Shown piece after piece: positions 36,017 to 44,758 of a DNA stretch of 64,000 nucleotides. Below the pieces are notes generated by a model. The model ran no database searches and was not told the origin of the DNA. It was given only the letters and a program-made list of their open reading frames with translations. The DNA is from Candidatus Methanoperedentaceae archaeon GB37 (GTDB taxonomy: Archaea; Halobacteriota; Methanosarcinia; Methanosarcinales; EX4572-44): NCBI GenBank assembly GCA_905171695.1, contig LR991653.1, positions 586,258 to 650,257 on the forward strand, written 5' to 3'. Each line of letters begins with the position of its first letter. Within the stretch, counting starts at the first letter, position 1. A program made the position numbers and the translations under genes.

Positions 36017-36706
36017 ATGGTGGCTCCGTCTCTCTTCTTGGTCTTTGTTGCAGGTCTTGGCACGATCTTCTCTCCGTGTCTGTTGCCAATTCTACCTGCG
36101 GTGCTTTCAGGTTCTGTTGGCAGCAGGTATAGGCCGATCGCGATCGTGGCAGGCGTCTCTCTCACGTTCACGAGTATGGGCGTTCTTGCTTCATTCCTTG
36201 GTGCGAGTTTCATCTTCTTTGAAGCATATCTGCGCTGGTTCTCGATCATCTTCATAATTGCTATGGGTGTGGTCTTGTTTGATGATCGGATCGGGGGTAT
36301 GTATGCGTCTCTTGCAAGCCGTGCAGTCTCGTTTGTTAAGCTGCCTATCACTGTAGCTGGGGGAGGTGGCGGTCTTCTCGGCGGCTTTGCTCTCGGTCTC
36401 TCGCTTGGCGTACTCTGGATTCCGTGTGTTGGTCCGATTCTCGGTGCAGTGCTCGCGCATGTTGCCGCTGGAGCTGCTGGCAGTGGAAGTCTACTCTATG
36501 GCGCCTTCCAGCTCTTCATCTACTCCCTTGGTGTGGGAGTTCCGATGCTCATCATTGCTTACTCTGGAAAGACGATCTCTGGGCGGTCAAAGAGACTTTC
36601 TCGATATGCGCCCCTCTCCAAGAAGATCTCTGGTCTTGTCCTTGTCTCGGTCGGTCTGATGATGCTCTTTGGAGTGGATAAAACTATCCAGCACTATTTT
36701 ATCTAA
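36017..36706 (+). CDS. ccdA: cytochrome c biogenesis protein CcdA
   Basis: An integral membrane protein of about 229 residues with six helices that carries reducing power across the membrane for c-type cytochrome maturation. The two hallmark Cys-Pro-flanked sites are visible: FSPCLLPILPAVLSG (about 21) and WIPCVGPILGAVLA (about 137). A Gly-rich linker (VAGGGGGLLGG) lies before the second half. The window also encodes a hexaheme cytochrome c at 58.8 kb. ATG 36017 is preferred over TTG 36011. Confidence 0.93.
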   Translation: MVAPSLFLVFVAGLGTIFSPCLLPILPAVLSGSVGSRYRPIAIVAGVSLTFTSMGVLASFLGASFIFFEAYLRWFSIIFIIAMGVVLFDDRIGGMYASLASRAVSFVKLPITVAGGGGGLLGGFALGLSLGVLWIPCVGPILGAVLAHVAAGAAGSGSLLYGAFQLFIYSLGVGVPMLIIAYSGKTISGRSKRLSRYAPLSKKISGLVLVSVGLMMLFGVDKTIQHYFI

Positions 36707-36912
36707 CGCTGTATTGAAGATCCCAATTGATCGATGGAATCGAAAGAGTACGTAAATCAAGGGTAAGATTACAGAGTAAGCAGCCTAAGTAAGAAAGTAC
36801 AGGGTATATCAAGAATTTCGAATCTGTGTTGCTGCGTGATTAATGGCAAAAGGTATATAACCAGTGATGTATTTATATCGCTTGGAATTATAAAGCTTTT
36901 CGTGGAGTAGTC

Positions 36913-37827
36913 ATGGATCCTGTAGATGATGCGCATATAGATGCTTTTTTTGAGAAGTTCACGCTTCGCCAGATGATCATTATACCTCTCGTCGTCTTTG
37001 CCGTATCGCTTCTGATACTTGCAGGAACAACACTCTCGGTTGGGGTTCCTGTGAAGCTTGGGATGGAGTTTCTCGGCGGTTCAGCCATGACGATAGATAC
37101 AGGGGACTCGATCAGTAGCCTCCAGCAAGTATTCTCTGATTATCCACTTCACAGCGTTCGGGAACATGGGAATCGGAAGCTGCTCCAGTTCGAACCGATG
37201 AGTCAGGAAGAGCAGATGACGCTTGTGAACCTTGCGGTGGAGAGATACGGTGCAGAGAATATTGAGATCCGTCAGGTTGGCGAGGTCTTCGGGAAGAGCC
37301 AGCAGATACGGGCACTTCAGGCACTCGTAATCGCCTTCGTGCTCATGGCAGGGGTGGTCTTTGCGATATTCAGAAGGATCATCCCTGCAATAACCGTGAT
37401 CTTCGCAGGCTTCGCAGACATCATCTTTGCAACAGCCATGATGAACGTCTTCGGTTTAAGACTCACCTTCGGAACCCTTGCAGCACTCCTGATGCTCATA
37501 GGTTACGCTGTGGACACAAACCTTCTGCTCACAAACAGGGTCTTGAAGCGACGGGGGGACCCGATGAGACAGATAAAGGGTGCGATGAAGACCGGGCTTA
37601 TGATGACCAGCACCACCCTTGCAGCACTCCTCGTGCTCTTCATCATATCCACACTCTCATATCACCTCGTATCAGGCTTCACACGCATCGATATAGTCAG
37701 TGAGATCGCTCTTGTTCTGATCTTCGGACTCCTCGCCGATATGATGAACACATGGATGCTTAACACAGGCATACTCAGAAGATATGTGATACCCACGCTG
37801 AGTGGGAGAGGTGGTAGGAGGCGATGA
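36913..37827 (+). CDS. secF: protein translocase subunit SecF
   Basis: SecF and SecD form the membrane complex that aids Sec-dependent export. The 304 residues have a first helix (about 20-42), an external domain beginning VPVKLGMEFLGGSAM, and the five C-terminal helices with GYAVDTNLLLTNRVLKR (about 196-212). The euryarchaeal order secF-secD is kept. Confidence 0.96.
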   Translation: MDPVDDAHIDAFFEKFTLRQMIIIPLVVFAVSLLILAGTTLSVGVPVKLGMEFLGGSAMTIDTGDSISSLQQVFSDYPLHSVREHGNRKLLQFEPMSQEEQMTLVNLAVERYGAENIEIRQVGEVFGKSQQIRALQALVIAFVLMAGVVFAIFRRIIPAITVIFAGFADIIFATAMMNVFGLRLTFGTLAALLMLIGYAVDTNLLLTNRVLKRRGDPMRQIKGAMKTGLMMTSTTLAALLVLFIISTLSYHLVSGFTRIDIVSEIALVLIFGLLADMMNTWMLNTGILRRYVIPTLSGRGGRRR

Positions 37828-37828
37828 G

Positions 37829-39481
37829 TTGATCGGGAAAGAGAATGATAAGAGTGGTCTCATCAGAGACCCACGCGTGCTCCTCCTCGTCGCAGGCATA
37901 ATCGTCTCGATCATACTGATCCACCCGCACCCAACCGATGGGGGCGTCTCAACCAATCTCAATTATGGGCTTGAGCTTGCTGGTGGCTCGTGGCTCCAAC
38001 TGGAACTTCAGGGTGCAATCGTCGAGATCGATGCAGACCCTGCGAGAATCATAGAGTACGAGTACAGAGGACTCCTCAACGACTCAGACCTCAGGGTCAC
38101 AGAGGTGAAGACTGGTTCTATCAGGTTTGTTACCACGAAAGAAGTGACCGAAGAGGAGATAGAAGACCTGCACTATGGCAGAGCAAGCCTCCTCGTGGAA
38201 GAGAATAGAACAACCGTTGGAATCAGCACAACAAGAGAAGAGGTCATACGAACATATCTCCAGAATAGACTCGATACCGAGGTGAAGATACTCCGCGTGG
38301 AGAACGGAACAGCATACGAGATACGGAGAGAGACCAACGAAAGCGAGATAAAAGATGCCCTGAAAGCAGTGAATGGCAGAGTCATCTCGTACACCCGCGG
38401 CGTGAGCGAAGAGACGAGAAGAGAGACGAAAGCAATACTGGACACAAAACTGAACGCAATCGGCTTAAAGGATATACCGATCAGAACGGTTGGCGAAGAC
38501 TACATATTAATCGACCTAGCCGGTGTTGACATCGCAACCGCAATGCGCATGGCAGCAACACCCGGCAAGTTCGAGATCCGCATCCAGACAAGGGAGAACG
38601 AGACAGCACACGTACTCTACGGCAACGAGATCGAACACGTCGGAATACCACGAGAGAGTGAAAACGTAGTCTGGGGCGTACCATTCAGGCTCACCAAGAC
38701 CGGCGCAGAGAAACTCCGCGAAGCAGCCCTCAAATACAACGCCACGAGAGATCCAAGTGCTCACCACCTCTTGATGTACCTCGACAAGAAAGAGGTCTTC
38801 AGCGGACCACTCGTACCAAGTCTCGCAGAGAAGATAGAGAAGACCCCGGTCAGAATCCTCGTAGCACAGACTGGTGCGGGTGAAGAGGGACGAGAAGAGG
38901 CAAAAGAACTCCAGATCCATCTTCGCGCAGGCGCACTCCCAGTGAACGTCAAGGTCATCGGATCAGGACAGGTCTCAGCCACGCTTGGAGCACGCTTCAA
39001 AGAAGAGCTCGGAGTAGCAGGCATACTAACACTGATCGCAGTCGCACTCATCGTATACCGCCGCTACAAGCATAGAGAGATCATAATACCGATGCTCTCA
39101 ACAACAATGGGCGAAGTCGTAATGATCCTCGGGTTCGCAGCAGCAGTCAACTGGCAACTCGACCTTGCAAGCCTCACAGCCATAATAGCAGTCATCGGAA
39201 CAGGCATCGACCACCTGATAATAATCACCGACGAAGTACTCCACCAGGAGAGAGGCGAACTACCAACAGAGAAAGTCTTCAAAGACCGCATAAGAAGAGC
39301 CTTCACCACCATCTTCGCAGCAGCAGCAACAACCATCGCAGCCATGATACCACTCGGATACATGGGCTTCGGAGCACTACGAGGATTCGCCATCGTAACA
39401 ATCGTAGGCGTACTGATAGGAATACTCATAGCACGACCAGCATACGGCGCAATAATCAGGCATATAATAACCCAAAACTAA
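37829..39481 (+). CDS. secD: protein translocase subunit SecD
   Basis: The partner of SecF: first helix (about 16-34), then NYGLELAGGSWLQLEL, a long external P1-like domain, and a C-terminal helical bundle with GTGIDHLIIITDEV (about 461-474). The TTG at 37829 is chosen because GGAGG (37817-37821) lies 7 bases upstream and it starts directly after the secF stop; a GTG at 37802 would overlap secF by 26 bases. Downstream is attC-like site E. Confidence 0.95.
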   Translation: MIGKENDKSGLIRDPRVLLLVAGIIVSIILIHPHPTDGGVSTNLNYGLELAGGSWLQLELQGAIVEIDADPARIIEYEYRGLLNDSDLRVTEVKTGSIRFVTTKEVTEEEIEDLHYGRASLLVEENRTTVGISTTREEVIRTYLQNRLDTEVKILRVENGTAYEIRRETNESEIKDALKAVNGRVISYTRGVSEETRRETKAILDTKLNAIGLKDIPIRTVGEDYILIDLAGVDIATAMRMAATPGKFEIRIQTRENETAHVLYGNEIEHVGIPRESENVVWGVPFRLTKTGAEKLREAALKYNATRDPSAHHLLMYLDKKEVFSGPLVPSLAEKIEKTPVRILVAQTGAGEEGREEAKELQIHLRAGALPVNVKVIGSGQVSATLGARFKEELGVAGILTLIAVALIVYRRYKHREIIIPMLSTTMGEVVMILGFAAAVNWQLDLASLTAIIAVIGTGIDHLIIITDEVLHQERGELPTEKVFKDRIRRAFTTIFAAAATTIAAMIPLGYMGFGALRGFAIVTIVGVLIGILIARPAYGAIIRHIITQN

Positions 39482-39527
39482 AGCCAAATTACATCGGCAC
39501 GAACCACCCACCCCAATTCGCCATTCA

Positions 39528-39607
39528 GCCTAACGCTTTGCGGGTATGCGAAGCCACCTAATGTGGCTTGAGTGCAGCGAAGCAAAGCAGCATACTCACT
39601 GTTAGGC
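39528..39607 (-). repeat. attC-like recombination site E
   Basis: This is the cleanest of the five sites, 80 bases long. The outer cores GCCTAAC (39528-39534) and GTTAGGC (39601-39607) are perfect inverted repeats and match the attC consensus exactly. The inner arms GGGTATGC and GCATACTC pair at 7 of 8. The centre contains a small AAGCCAC..GTGGCTT stem and GCGAAGCAAAGC. The RelE-type toxin gene ends 10 bases beyond it, as a cassette gene would. Confidence 0.65.
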
Positions 39608-39616
39608 GAAGTTTTA

Positions 39617-39865
39617 TCATTTGTAAATGCTTCTTCTGTGTCCGATTCTTAAAATCACTATATTTTCATAGTCAATATCAAATATTACTCTATAATCTCT
39701 TATTCTAAATCTGTACGTTCCTATCTTGGGGCTTGTTAATTTTCGGGCATATTTCAACGGTTCTTCAGCGTATTTTTTGAGTTTCATAGCGATTCTATTC
39801 TGCACTTCTTTATCAATGTTTTCCAAGTCTTTCAACGCCCTTCGAGTGAATACGATCTTATACAT
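39617..39865 (-). CDS. RelE/ParE-family toxin
   Basis: A probable ribosome-dependent or DNA gyrase-type toxin of 82 residues with the RelE-fold pattern YKIVFTRRALKDLENI, GTYRFRIRDYRVIFDID and the C-terminal IVILRIGHRRSIYK. The start ATG 39865 is favoured (MYKIVF). It overlaps the antitoxin gene by 8 bases, and the pair forms a cassette with attC-like site E. Confidence 0.9.
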   Translation of the reverse strand: MYKIVFTRRALKDLENIDKEVQNRIAMKLKKYAEEPLKYARKLTSPKIGTYRFRIRDYRVIFDIDYENIVILRIGHRRSIYK

Positions 39866-40055
39866 CAAAAATTTCCTCAAAATGTTTCACTTTGCCCTCT
39901 TTATAATCGCTTCTCGCTTCTTCAATTGAGCGTAGATATTCATCACTCGAAAGTGCTAATACATCTTCGATCAAATCTTCCATAGCCCCCCTGATAGTAT
40001 CTGATATTAAAGACTGCAATTCCCCAACAGTTAAATCCTTTACTTTCGTTTCCAT
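39858..40055 (-). CDS. antitoxin partner of the RelE-type toxin
   Basis: The 65 residues are acidic and helical, with an N-terminal TKVKDLTVGELQSLISDTI and a C-terminal EEARSDYKEGKVKHFEEIF that should wrap the toxin. It precedes and overlaps the toxin gene, the usual order. No DNA-binding motif is obvious. Confidence 0.8.
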   Translation of the reverse strand: METKVKDLTVGELQSLISDTIRGAMEDLIEDVLALSSDEYLRSIEEARSDYKEGKVKHFEEIFDV

Positions 40056-40216
40056 CAGTAAACACCTTTTTTATAACACTTGAATGCATGTATAAAAAAT
40101 TTCGCCTAAGGGGGCTGCCAACTTGCGACGGCGCATTCTTTGTTTGGAAGACGCCAGAGCCTTCAGGGGCTGGTGGTTCACTGCTTCTTCCTTTTGGGTG
40201 GTCTCGAGAGAAGGGA

Positions 40217-40224
40217 TTTATACT
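40217..40224 (+). promoter_or_regulatory. TATA box of larA
   Basis: TTTATACT is centred 28 bases before the ATG at 40248, predicting a leaderless transcript. Between 40056 and 40216 no gene is seen. Confidence 0.55.
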
Positions 40225-40247
40225 TTGCGTTACTTTCTTCTGCGGAT

Positions 40248-41483
40248 ATGAGGATATCGCTTCCGATGGGCACGGGCATGGTCTCGGCAGAGTTGCCATT
40301 TGATGTGGAGACGGTTCTCCCAAAGGAGTGTGCTCGGGGTTGTGGGGGGAGTCTGGATTCTGAGGCACTGCTTGAGAGCGCTCTTAGGAATCCTGTTGGG
40401 AGCGAGCGGTTGTGTGAGATTGTGGGGGGTGGTGAGTCTGTGGCTATACTTGTGAGTGATATTACGCGTCCTGTTCCGACGAGAAGGCTTCTTACGCATC
40501 TTTTTTCAGAGCTTCTCCTCGCTGGTGCAGAGAGGGATGCTCTGATCGTCTTTGGGCTTGGGCTTCACAGAGCGATGAGTGAGGAGGAGAAGAGACTGAT
40601 ACTTGGAGAACACTATTGGAAGAGGCACGTGGAGCATGATCGTGAGAAGTGCACGTTTATAGGTGAGACCTCGCAGGGGACTCCTGTTGAGGTCTTTTCA
40701 CGGGTGGCTGAGTGTGACAGGATAGTCTGCACGGGTAACATAGACTTTCATTATTATGCAGGGTACACGGGTGGTGCGAAAGCCCTTTTGCCTGGTGTTA
40801 GTTCGACACGGTCTATAATCATGAATCATCGCCTCATGCTCGATGAGACGTCTGTTACTGGGAGGGTTGATGGTGCGGTGAGGCGAGACATCGATGAAGC
40901 TGGCAGGATTGCAGGTGTTGACTTCATACTCGACGTGGTGCTTGACTCGGATAAGAGGATCGTGCACGCTATCTCTGGGGATATGATCAGGGCTCATCGG
41001 GAGGGTGTTCGTGTCGTTGATGAGATGTGTAAGATAGAGGTTGAGCCTGTGGATATCGTGATAGTCTCGCCAGGTGGAATGCCAAAGGATATCAATCTTT
41101 ACCAGGCGCACAAGGCGCTTGAGAACGTGAAGGATGCGGTGAGGGATGGTGGTGCGATAATACTCGTTGCGGCATGCCCGGAGGGCTACGGGAACGCCAC
41201 GTTTGAGTCATGGCTCAACCAGTGTGAGAGAGCAGAAGATGCGATCACACTCTTCCATGAGAGTTTTGTCATGGGCGGGCATAAGGCGGCATTGATTGCG
41301 AAACTCTCGCTTGAAAAAGACCTCTATCTTGTATCAGAGAGACCCAGGGACTTTGGAGAGAAAGCCTACTTTAAACATGAAAAAACACTACAAGACGCCG
41401 TTTCAAGGGCAGTTGAGGGTAGAAAGGATGCAAGGATCCTGATAGTGCCCTATGGGAGCACAACACTCCTCTCGTCCACCTGA
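40248..41483 (+). CDS. larA: nickel-pincer lactate racemase family protein LarA
   Basis: LarA enzymes interconvert 2-hydroxyacid enantiomers with a Ni-pincer nucleotide. The 411 residues show the family motifs SDITRPVP (about 71), FGLGLHR (about 106), FHYYAGYTGGAKALLPG (about 169-185) with the conserved His, and YQAHKALENVKDAVRDGGAII (about 285). Some relatives act on other 2-hydroxyacids, so lactate is not certain. The insertase LarC is in the window at 50-51 kb; LarB and LarE are not. Confidence 0.9.
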   Translation: MRISLPMGTGMVSAELPFDVETVLPKECARGCGGSLDSEALLESALRNPVGSERLCEIVGGGESVAILVSDITRPVPTRRLLTHLFSELLLAGAERDALIVFGLGLHRAMSEEEKRLILGEHYWKRHVEHDREKCTFIGETSQGTPVEVFSRVAECDRIVCTGNIDFHYYAGYTGGAKALLPGVSSTRSIIMNHRLMLDETSVTGRVDGAVRRDIDEAGRIAGVDFILDVVLDSDKRIVHAISGDMIRAHREGVRVVDEMCKIEVEPVDIVIVSPGGMPKDINLYQAHKALENVKDAVRDGGAIILVAACPEGYGNATFESWLNQCERAEDAITLFHESFVMGGHKAALIAKLSLEKDLYLVSERPRDFGEKAYFKHEKTLQDAVSRAVEGRKDARILIVPYGSTTLLSST

Positions 41484-41489
41484 GTCTCT

Positions 41490-41924
41490 TCACTCTTTGA
41501 TCTCTTTGAGATAGGATCTCCATCGTTTCACATCCTCTACTCCGTGGCGTTTGCCTCGCTCCTTCAATAACCTCTTCTGTCGTGGAACTTCCACGTCTCT
41601 CAGATCCATTATGGCGCGGAGGAGTCCTGCAAGCTCAAGGCACAATTCTTCGGCTTCTTTCTTTGTCAGTGGCGCGTGTTTGAGCTTCTCTTCGTCCATG
41701 AGTTCCCTTCTTTCAAGGTTTCGAAGCAACCGATGTATCTGTCTCTCATCCTCTTCAGTGAGCGTATCCTTTACCAGAAAGTTATAAATGGTATCGCGGA
41801 GCGGCACATCACCACATCCAAGATGTATCTCGGCGGGAATCTCTGTTCCGACCCATGAGAGCAGACGATGCAACTTTGCCTCACACCTGCGCCTATCCGC
41901 ATCGGTCAAGATCTCCGAGCTCAT
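41490..41924 (-). CDS. DUF5788 family protein
   Basis: The 144 residues from ATG 41924 match the archaeal DUF5788 family of unknown function: RRCEAKLHRLLSWVGTEIPAEI, LRDTIYNFLVKDTLTEEDE and a C-terminal EAEELCLELAGLLRAIMDLRD. It is soluble, helical and highly charged. Convergent with larA, with six bases between the stops. Confidence 0.75.
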   Translation of the reverse strand: MSSEILTDADRRRCEAKLHRLLSWVGTEIPAEIHLGCGDVPLRDTIYNFLVKDTLTEEDERQIHRLLRNLERRELMDEEKLKHAPLTKKEAEELCLELAGLLRAIMDLRDVEVPRQKRLLKERGKRHGVEDVKRWRSYLKEIKE

Positions 41925-42164
41925 CACAGCACCGATATACAAACCAAGAGATAAGATTTTTGGCACGATTGGATTTTTAGAGCGTACTCGTGCTTTTTTG
42001 GAAAGGCTATGAATGGGCAACTCGTGTGATCAACGAGCAGTCTATGAGTTTCCATGATTGCAGCAGATACAAGGGATAACAAGGGATGACAGGGTCGTGA
42101 GCATTTTAGATCGATTTATAGTTAACACTATTCAGCCGCACCATCTGAATTCCTCTTTTTGTTT

Positions 42165-42926
42165 CTATTTATTAGCTCTGCTGTGAGGGCAGACCACTGC
42201 ACACTGTAGACACCCTGGTTTGCCAAGCATCAAAGCTTCGTTTCCAATAAAGTTGAAACACTTTTGCCAATCTATTGAGCCCATGGTGTAAGGATCACCC
42301 TTCTTTACCGAAAGTGCCTTTGTAGGGCATTCCGTGATACATGGCATGCCTTTGCACTCATCACAGAGAAGATTAAAGTCTGCAAGTGGATCGCCTGCAA
42401 GCGGAGCCTCTGTTACAACAGAGACAAGCCTGACTATTGCACCATGTTCTGGATGGATTAAAAGGTCATTCACACCACGTTTTCCAAGTCCTCCAAGCAC
42501 TGCTCCCATCTTTATAGAGATAAAAACAGAAGGTTTCACCGCTTCTTTTATGTCTTTTAACCCTTCTCTCAAAAAAGGAGCTGGGAGATGAACAGGAAGA
42601 CCAGTAGCACCGCTTGAATACCCCCATTTCCTATTGATATACCTCGCCAGTCTATATCCAGCCCGCAGGTTCTCTGTATCTATTGCATGGCTGTCAATCG
42701 CGGATCTACACTCGTATATGTTAGAATCCTGAACCATATCAGGGTTATGAACAAGCCCCATTGTCACAACAGCTTTCGGATTTGGAAGCAACCGCTTGGG
42801 GTGAAACTCTGGTGGGCAGTCCACGTATCGCTCAATTGGAGCAATTCCCACAACATCCACACCCAACACATTGATCGCATACTTTTTAATATCTTCACTC
42901 ATCCGCTTTCTTTCATCAACATTCAT
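42165..42926 (-). CDS. epoxyqueuosine reductase-like iron-sulfur protein
   Basis: The 253 residues resemble the QueG/reductive-dehalogenase-type group: an N-terminal DVVGIAPIERY domain with PNPKAVVTMGLVHNP, and a C-terminal pair of cluster motifs, CDECKGMPCITECP (about 189-202) and CFNFIG..CLQCAVVCP (about 223-246). Corrinoid binding and tRNA queuosine reduction are known in QueG, but this shorter form may do another reduction. It lies alone between an intergenic gap and DUF5788, on the same strand. Confidence 0.8.
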   Translation of the reverse strand: MNVDERKRMSEDIKKYAINVLGVDVVGIAPIERYVDCPPEFHPKRLLPNPKAVVTMGLVHNPDMVQDSNIYECRSAIDSHAIDTENLRAGYRLARYINRKWGYSSGATGLPVHLPAPFLREGLKDIKEAVKPSVFISIKMGAVLGGLGKRGVNDLLIHPEHGAIVRLVSVVTEAPLAGDPLADFNLLCDECKGMPCITECPTKALSVKKGDPYTMGSIDWQKCFNFIGNEALMLGKPGCLQCAVVCPHSRANK

Positions 42927-43142
42927 TATAGATCACCATCGAGTTGTAGGAGTAGTCCATACTTATAAATTGCGGTTAACCCAGTTGAAGGAGAGGCAGA
43001 ATAGCGAAATGAATTGAAAAGCACAGTTGGAAATTTCTAAAAACAAACTATCGCACTTGCTATGGGTGTGCACCAGTGACAGCACCATTTATGACAGTTC
43101 TCAGACGGTAAAGGTTGTGCTTAAAAGCTTGAAGCTCCTATT

Positions 43143-44633
43143 TTACCGTGTATGGTTGCGATGCTGGACAAGAGTCAATCCACTCAAGACTGGCGTTCTC
43201 CGTAGCCACTCGATATCTGGCTGGTATAACTCGCGGAGATCACGGAGTTTTAGTCTGAGCATTGCCACACGGCTCACGCCAAGCCCCCATGCAAGCACAG
43301 GTGTTCTGATCCCGAGCGGCTCTGTAACCTCTCTTCTGAAGATTCCTGCGCCGCCAAGCTCCACCCAGCCAAGCTCCTCGATGTAGACCTCTGGCTCCAC
43401 GCTCGGCTCTGTATATGGGAAGTACCCTGGTCGAAAGCGCACGTCCTTGAATCCCATTCGATGGTAGAACTCGGTCAGGTAGCCGAGCAGGTCTGAGAAG
43501 CTCACACCCTCGTCCATCACCACTCCTTCGAGCTGTTCAAACTCCGGCGTGTGCGTGGGGTCGATGGCTTCTCTTCGGTAGACGCGGTCGATGGCAAACG
43601 CCTTGACAGGTGGCCTCGGGTGCTCGGATAGGTATCTGATCGTGATAGCTGTGGTGTGGGTTCGCAGCACGTTTCGTCTTGCCACGTCCTCGCTCCACCT
43701 CCCACCCCAACCCGTGGAGTCGATCTCTCCCCCGTTCTCGTGCATCGCTCTAACCTTCTTATAGCATGATGGCAGCTCGCTTTTGGACTTCAGGTAGAAG
43801 GTGTCCTGCATATCCCTTGCCGGGTGGTCCTGTGGCTGGAAGAGCGCGTCAAAGTTCCAGAATGAACTCTGCACGATCTCGCCCCTCAGCTCTGTGAAGC
43901 CCATTCCAATGAAGATCTCTCTCATCTCTCTGATGATATGCTGGTACGGGTGTATCTTACCACCATAGAGAGGCTTGGGCGGTACATGGATATCATATGC
44001 TCGAAACTTTGCATCTCGCCACCTCCCACTTCTGATCAAGTCTGGTGTGAGATTTGCAATCTCTTCTTCAACCTTCAATCCACCTGATACGAGCTCCAAT
44101 CCTTCATCGGTCAGTGAGACGATCCGGGTCTTCCTCCTCTCAATCTCGAGAATCCCACGCTTCACAAGTTCTGAGAGCGTCTCTCTATAGCGTGCAACAT
44201 CAACGGGCTTATCCTCCAAGAGCAGTGCCAGTATCGCTTCATCTTCACCCATTTCGATATTACCACTCTTTGGAACGAGCACGCCATCCTTTATGCTCGC
44301 CCACTCCTTCTTACGGAGCCATCCCAGACTGATTCCAAGGAATCTCTGCGAAAACCTGTCTTTCAGGTCATCAATCGACGCAGGGAGAAGAGATAATACC
44401 TGTCGCTCAGGAAGACCCTCTAGAGCGTACTCCCGCCCTTCCTCCGTGAGACAGTATCGCTCGTGAGTAAGACTCTTCACAACAGCCAAACCCTTCTCTT
44501 CAAGAACCATCGCAGACTGGAGAGCCGCCTCCACCGTAAGACCGGATCTAAGAGCAAGCTCACGAGGCGTGAGTTCATCCCCCTTCAGAGCCAAGAGCAC
44601 CCGAACCTCGGTAGACGTAAGATCATGAACCAT
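43143..44633 (-). CDS. pheS: phenylalanine-tRNA ligase alpha subunit
   Basis: PheS forms the tetramer that charges tRNA-Phe. The 496 residues show N-terminal winged-helix domains typical of archaeal/eukaryal PheS (about 1-190). The class II motifs follow: [12 protein letters not shown] (about 292), [25 protein letters not shown] (motif 2, about 370-395) and [12 protein letters not shown] with [14 protein letters not shown] (motif 3, about 465). The start ATG 44633 is preferred to GTG 44642. pheT does not follow within the window. The 216-base gap 42927-43142 shows nothing. Confidence 0.96.
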   Translation of the reverse strand: MVHDLTSTEVRVLLALKGDELTPRELALRSGLTVEAALQSAMVLEEKGLAVVKSLTHERYCLTEEGREYALEGLPERQVLSLLPASIDDLKDRFSQRFLGISLGWLRKKEWASIKDGVLVPKSGNIEMGEDEAILALLLEDKPVDVARYRETLSELVKRGILEIERRKTRIVSLTDEGLELVSGGLKVEEEIANLTPDLIRSGRWRDAKFRAYDIHVPPKPLYGGKIHPYQHIIREMREIFIGMGFTELRGEIVQSSFWNFDALFQPQDHPARDMQDTFYLKSKSELPSCYKKVRAMHENGGEIDSTGWGGRWSEDVARRNVLRTHTTAITIRYLSEHPRPPVKAFAIDRVYRREAIDPTHTPEFEQLEGVVMDEGVSFSDLLGYLTEFYHRMGFKDVRFRPGYFPYTEPSVEPEVYIEELGWVELGGAGIFRREVTEPLGIRTPVLAWGLGVSRVAMLRLKLRDLRELYQPDIEWLRRTPVLSGLTLVQHRNHTR

Positions 44634-44758
44634 AACAAACACCTGAACAGATCCATCTCTTACAATCGATACTATTTATAGCCACCCAATCTCGCCACAC
44701 CAGGAATACTTGGAATACTTTATACTACCCCAAGCTTTTATCTCTTCTGAATGAAAGA

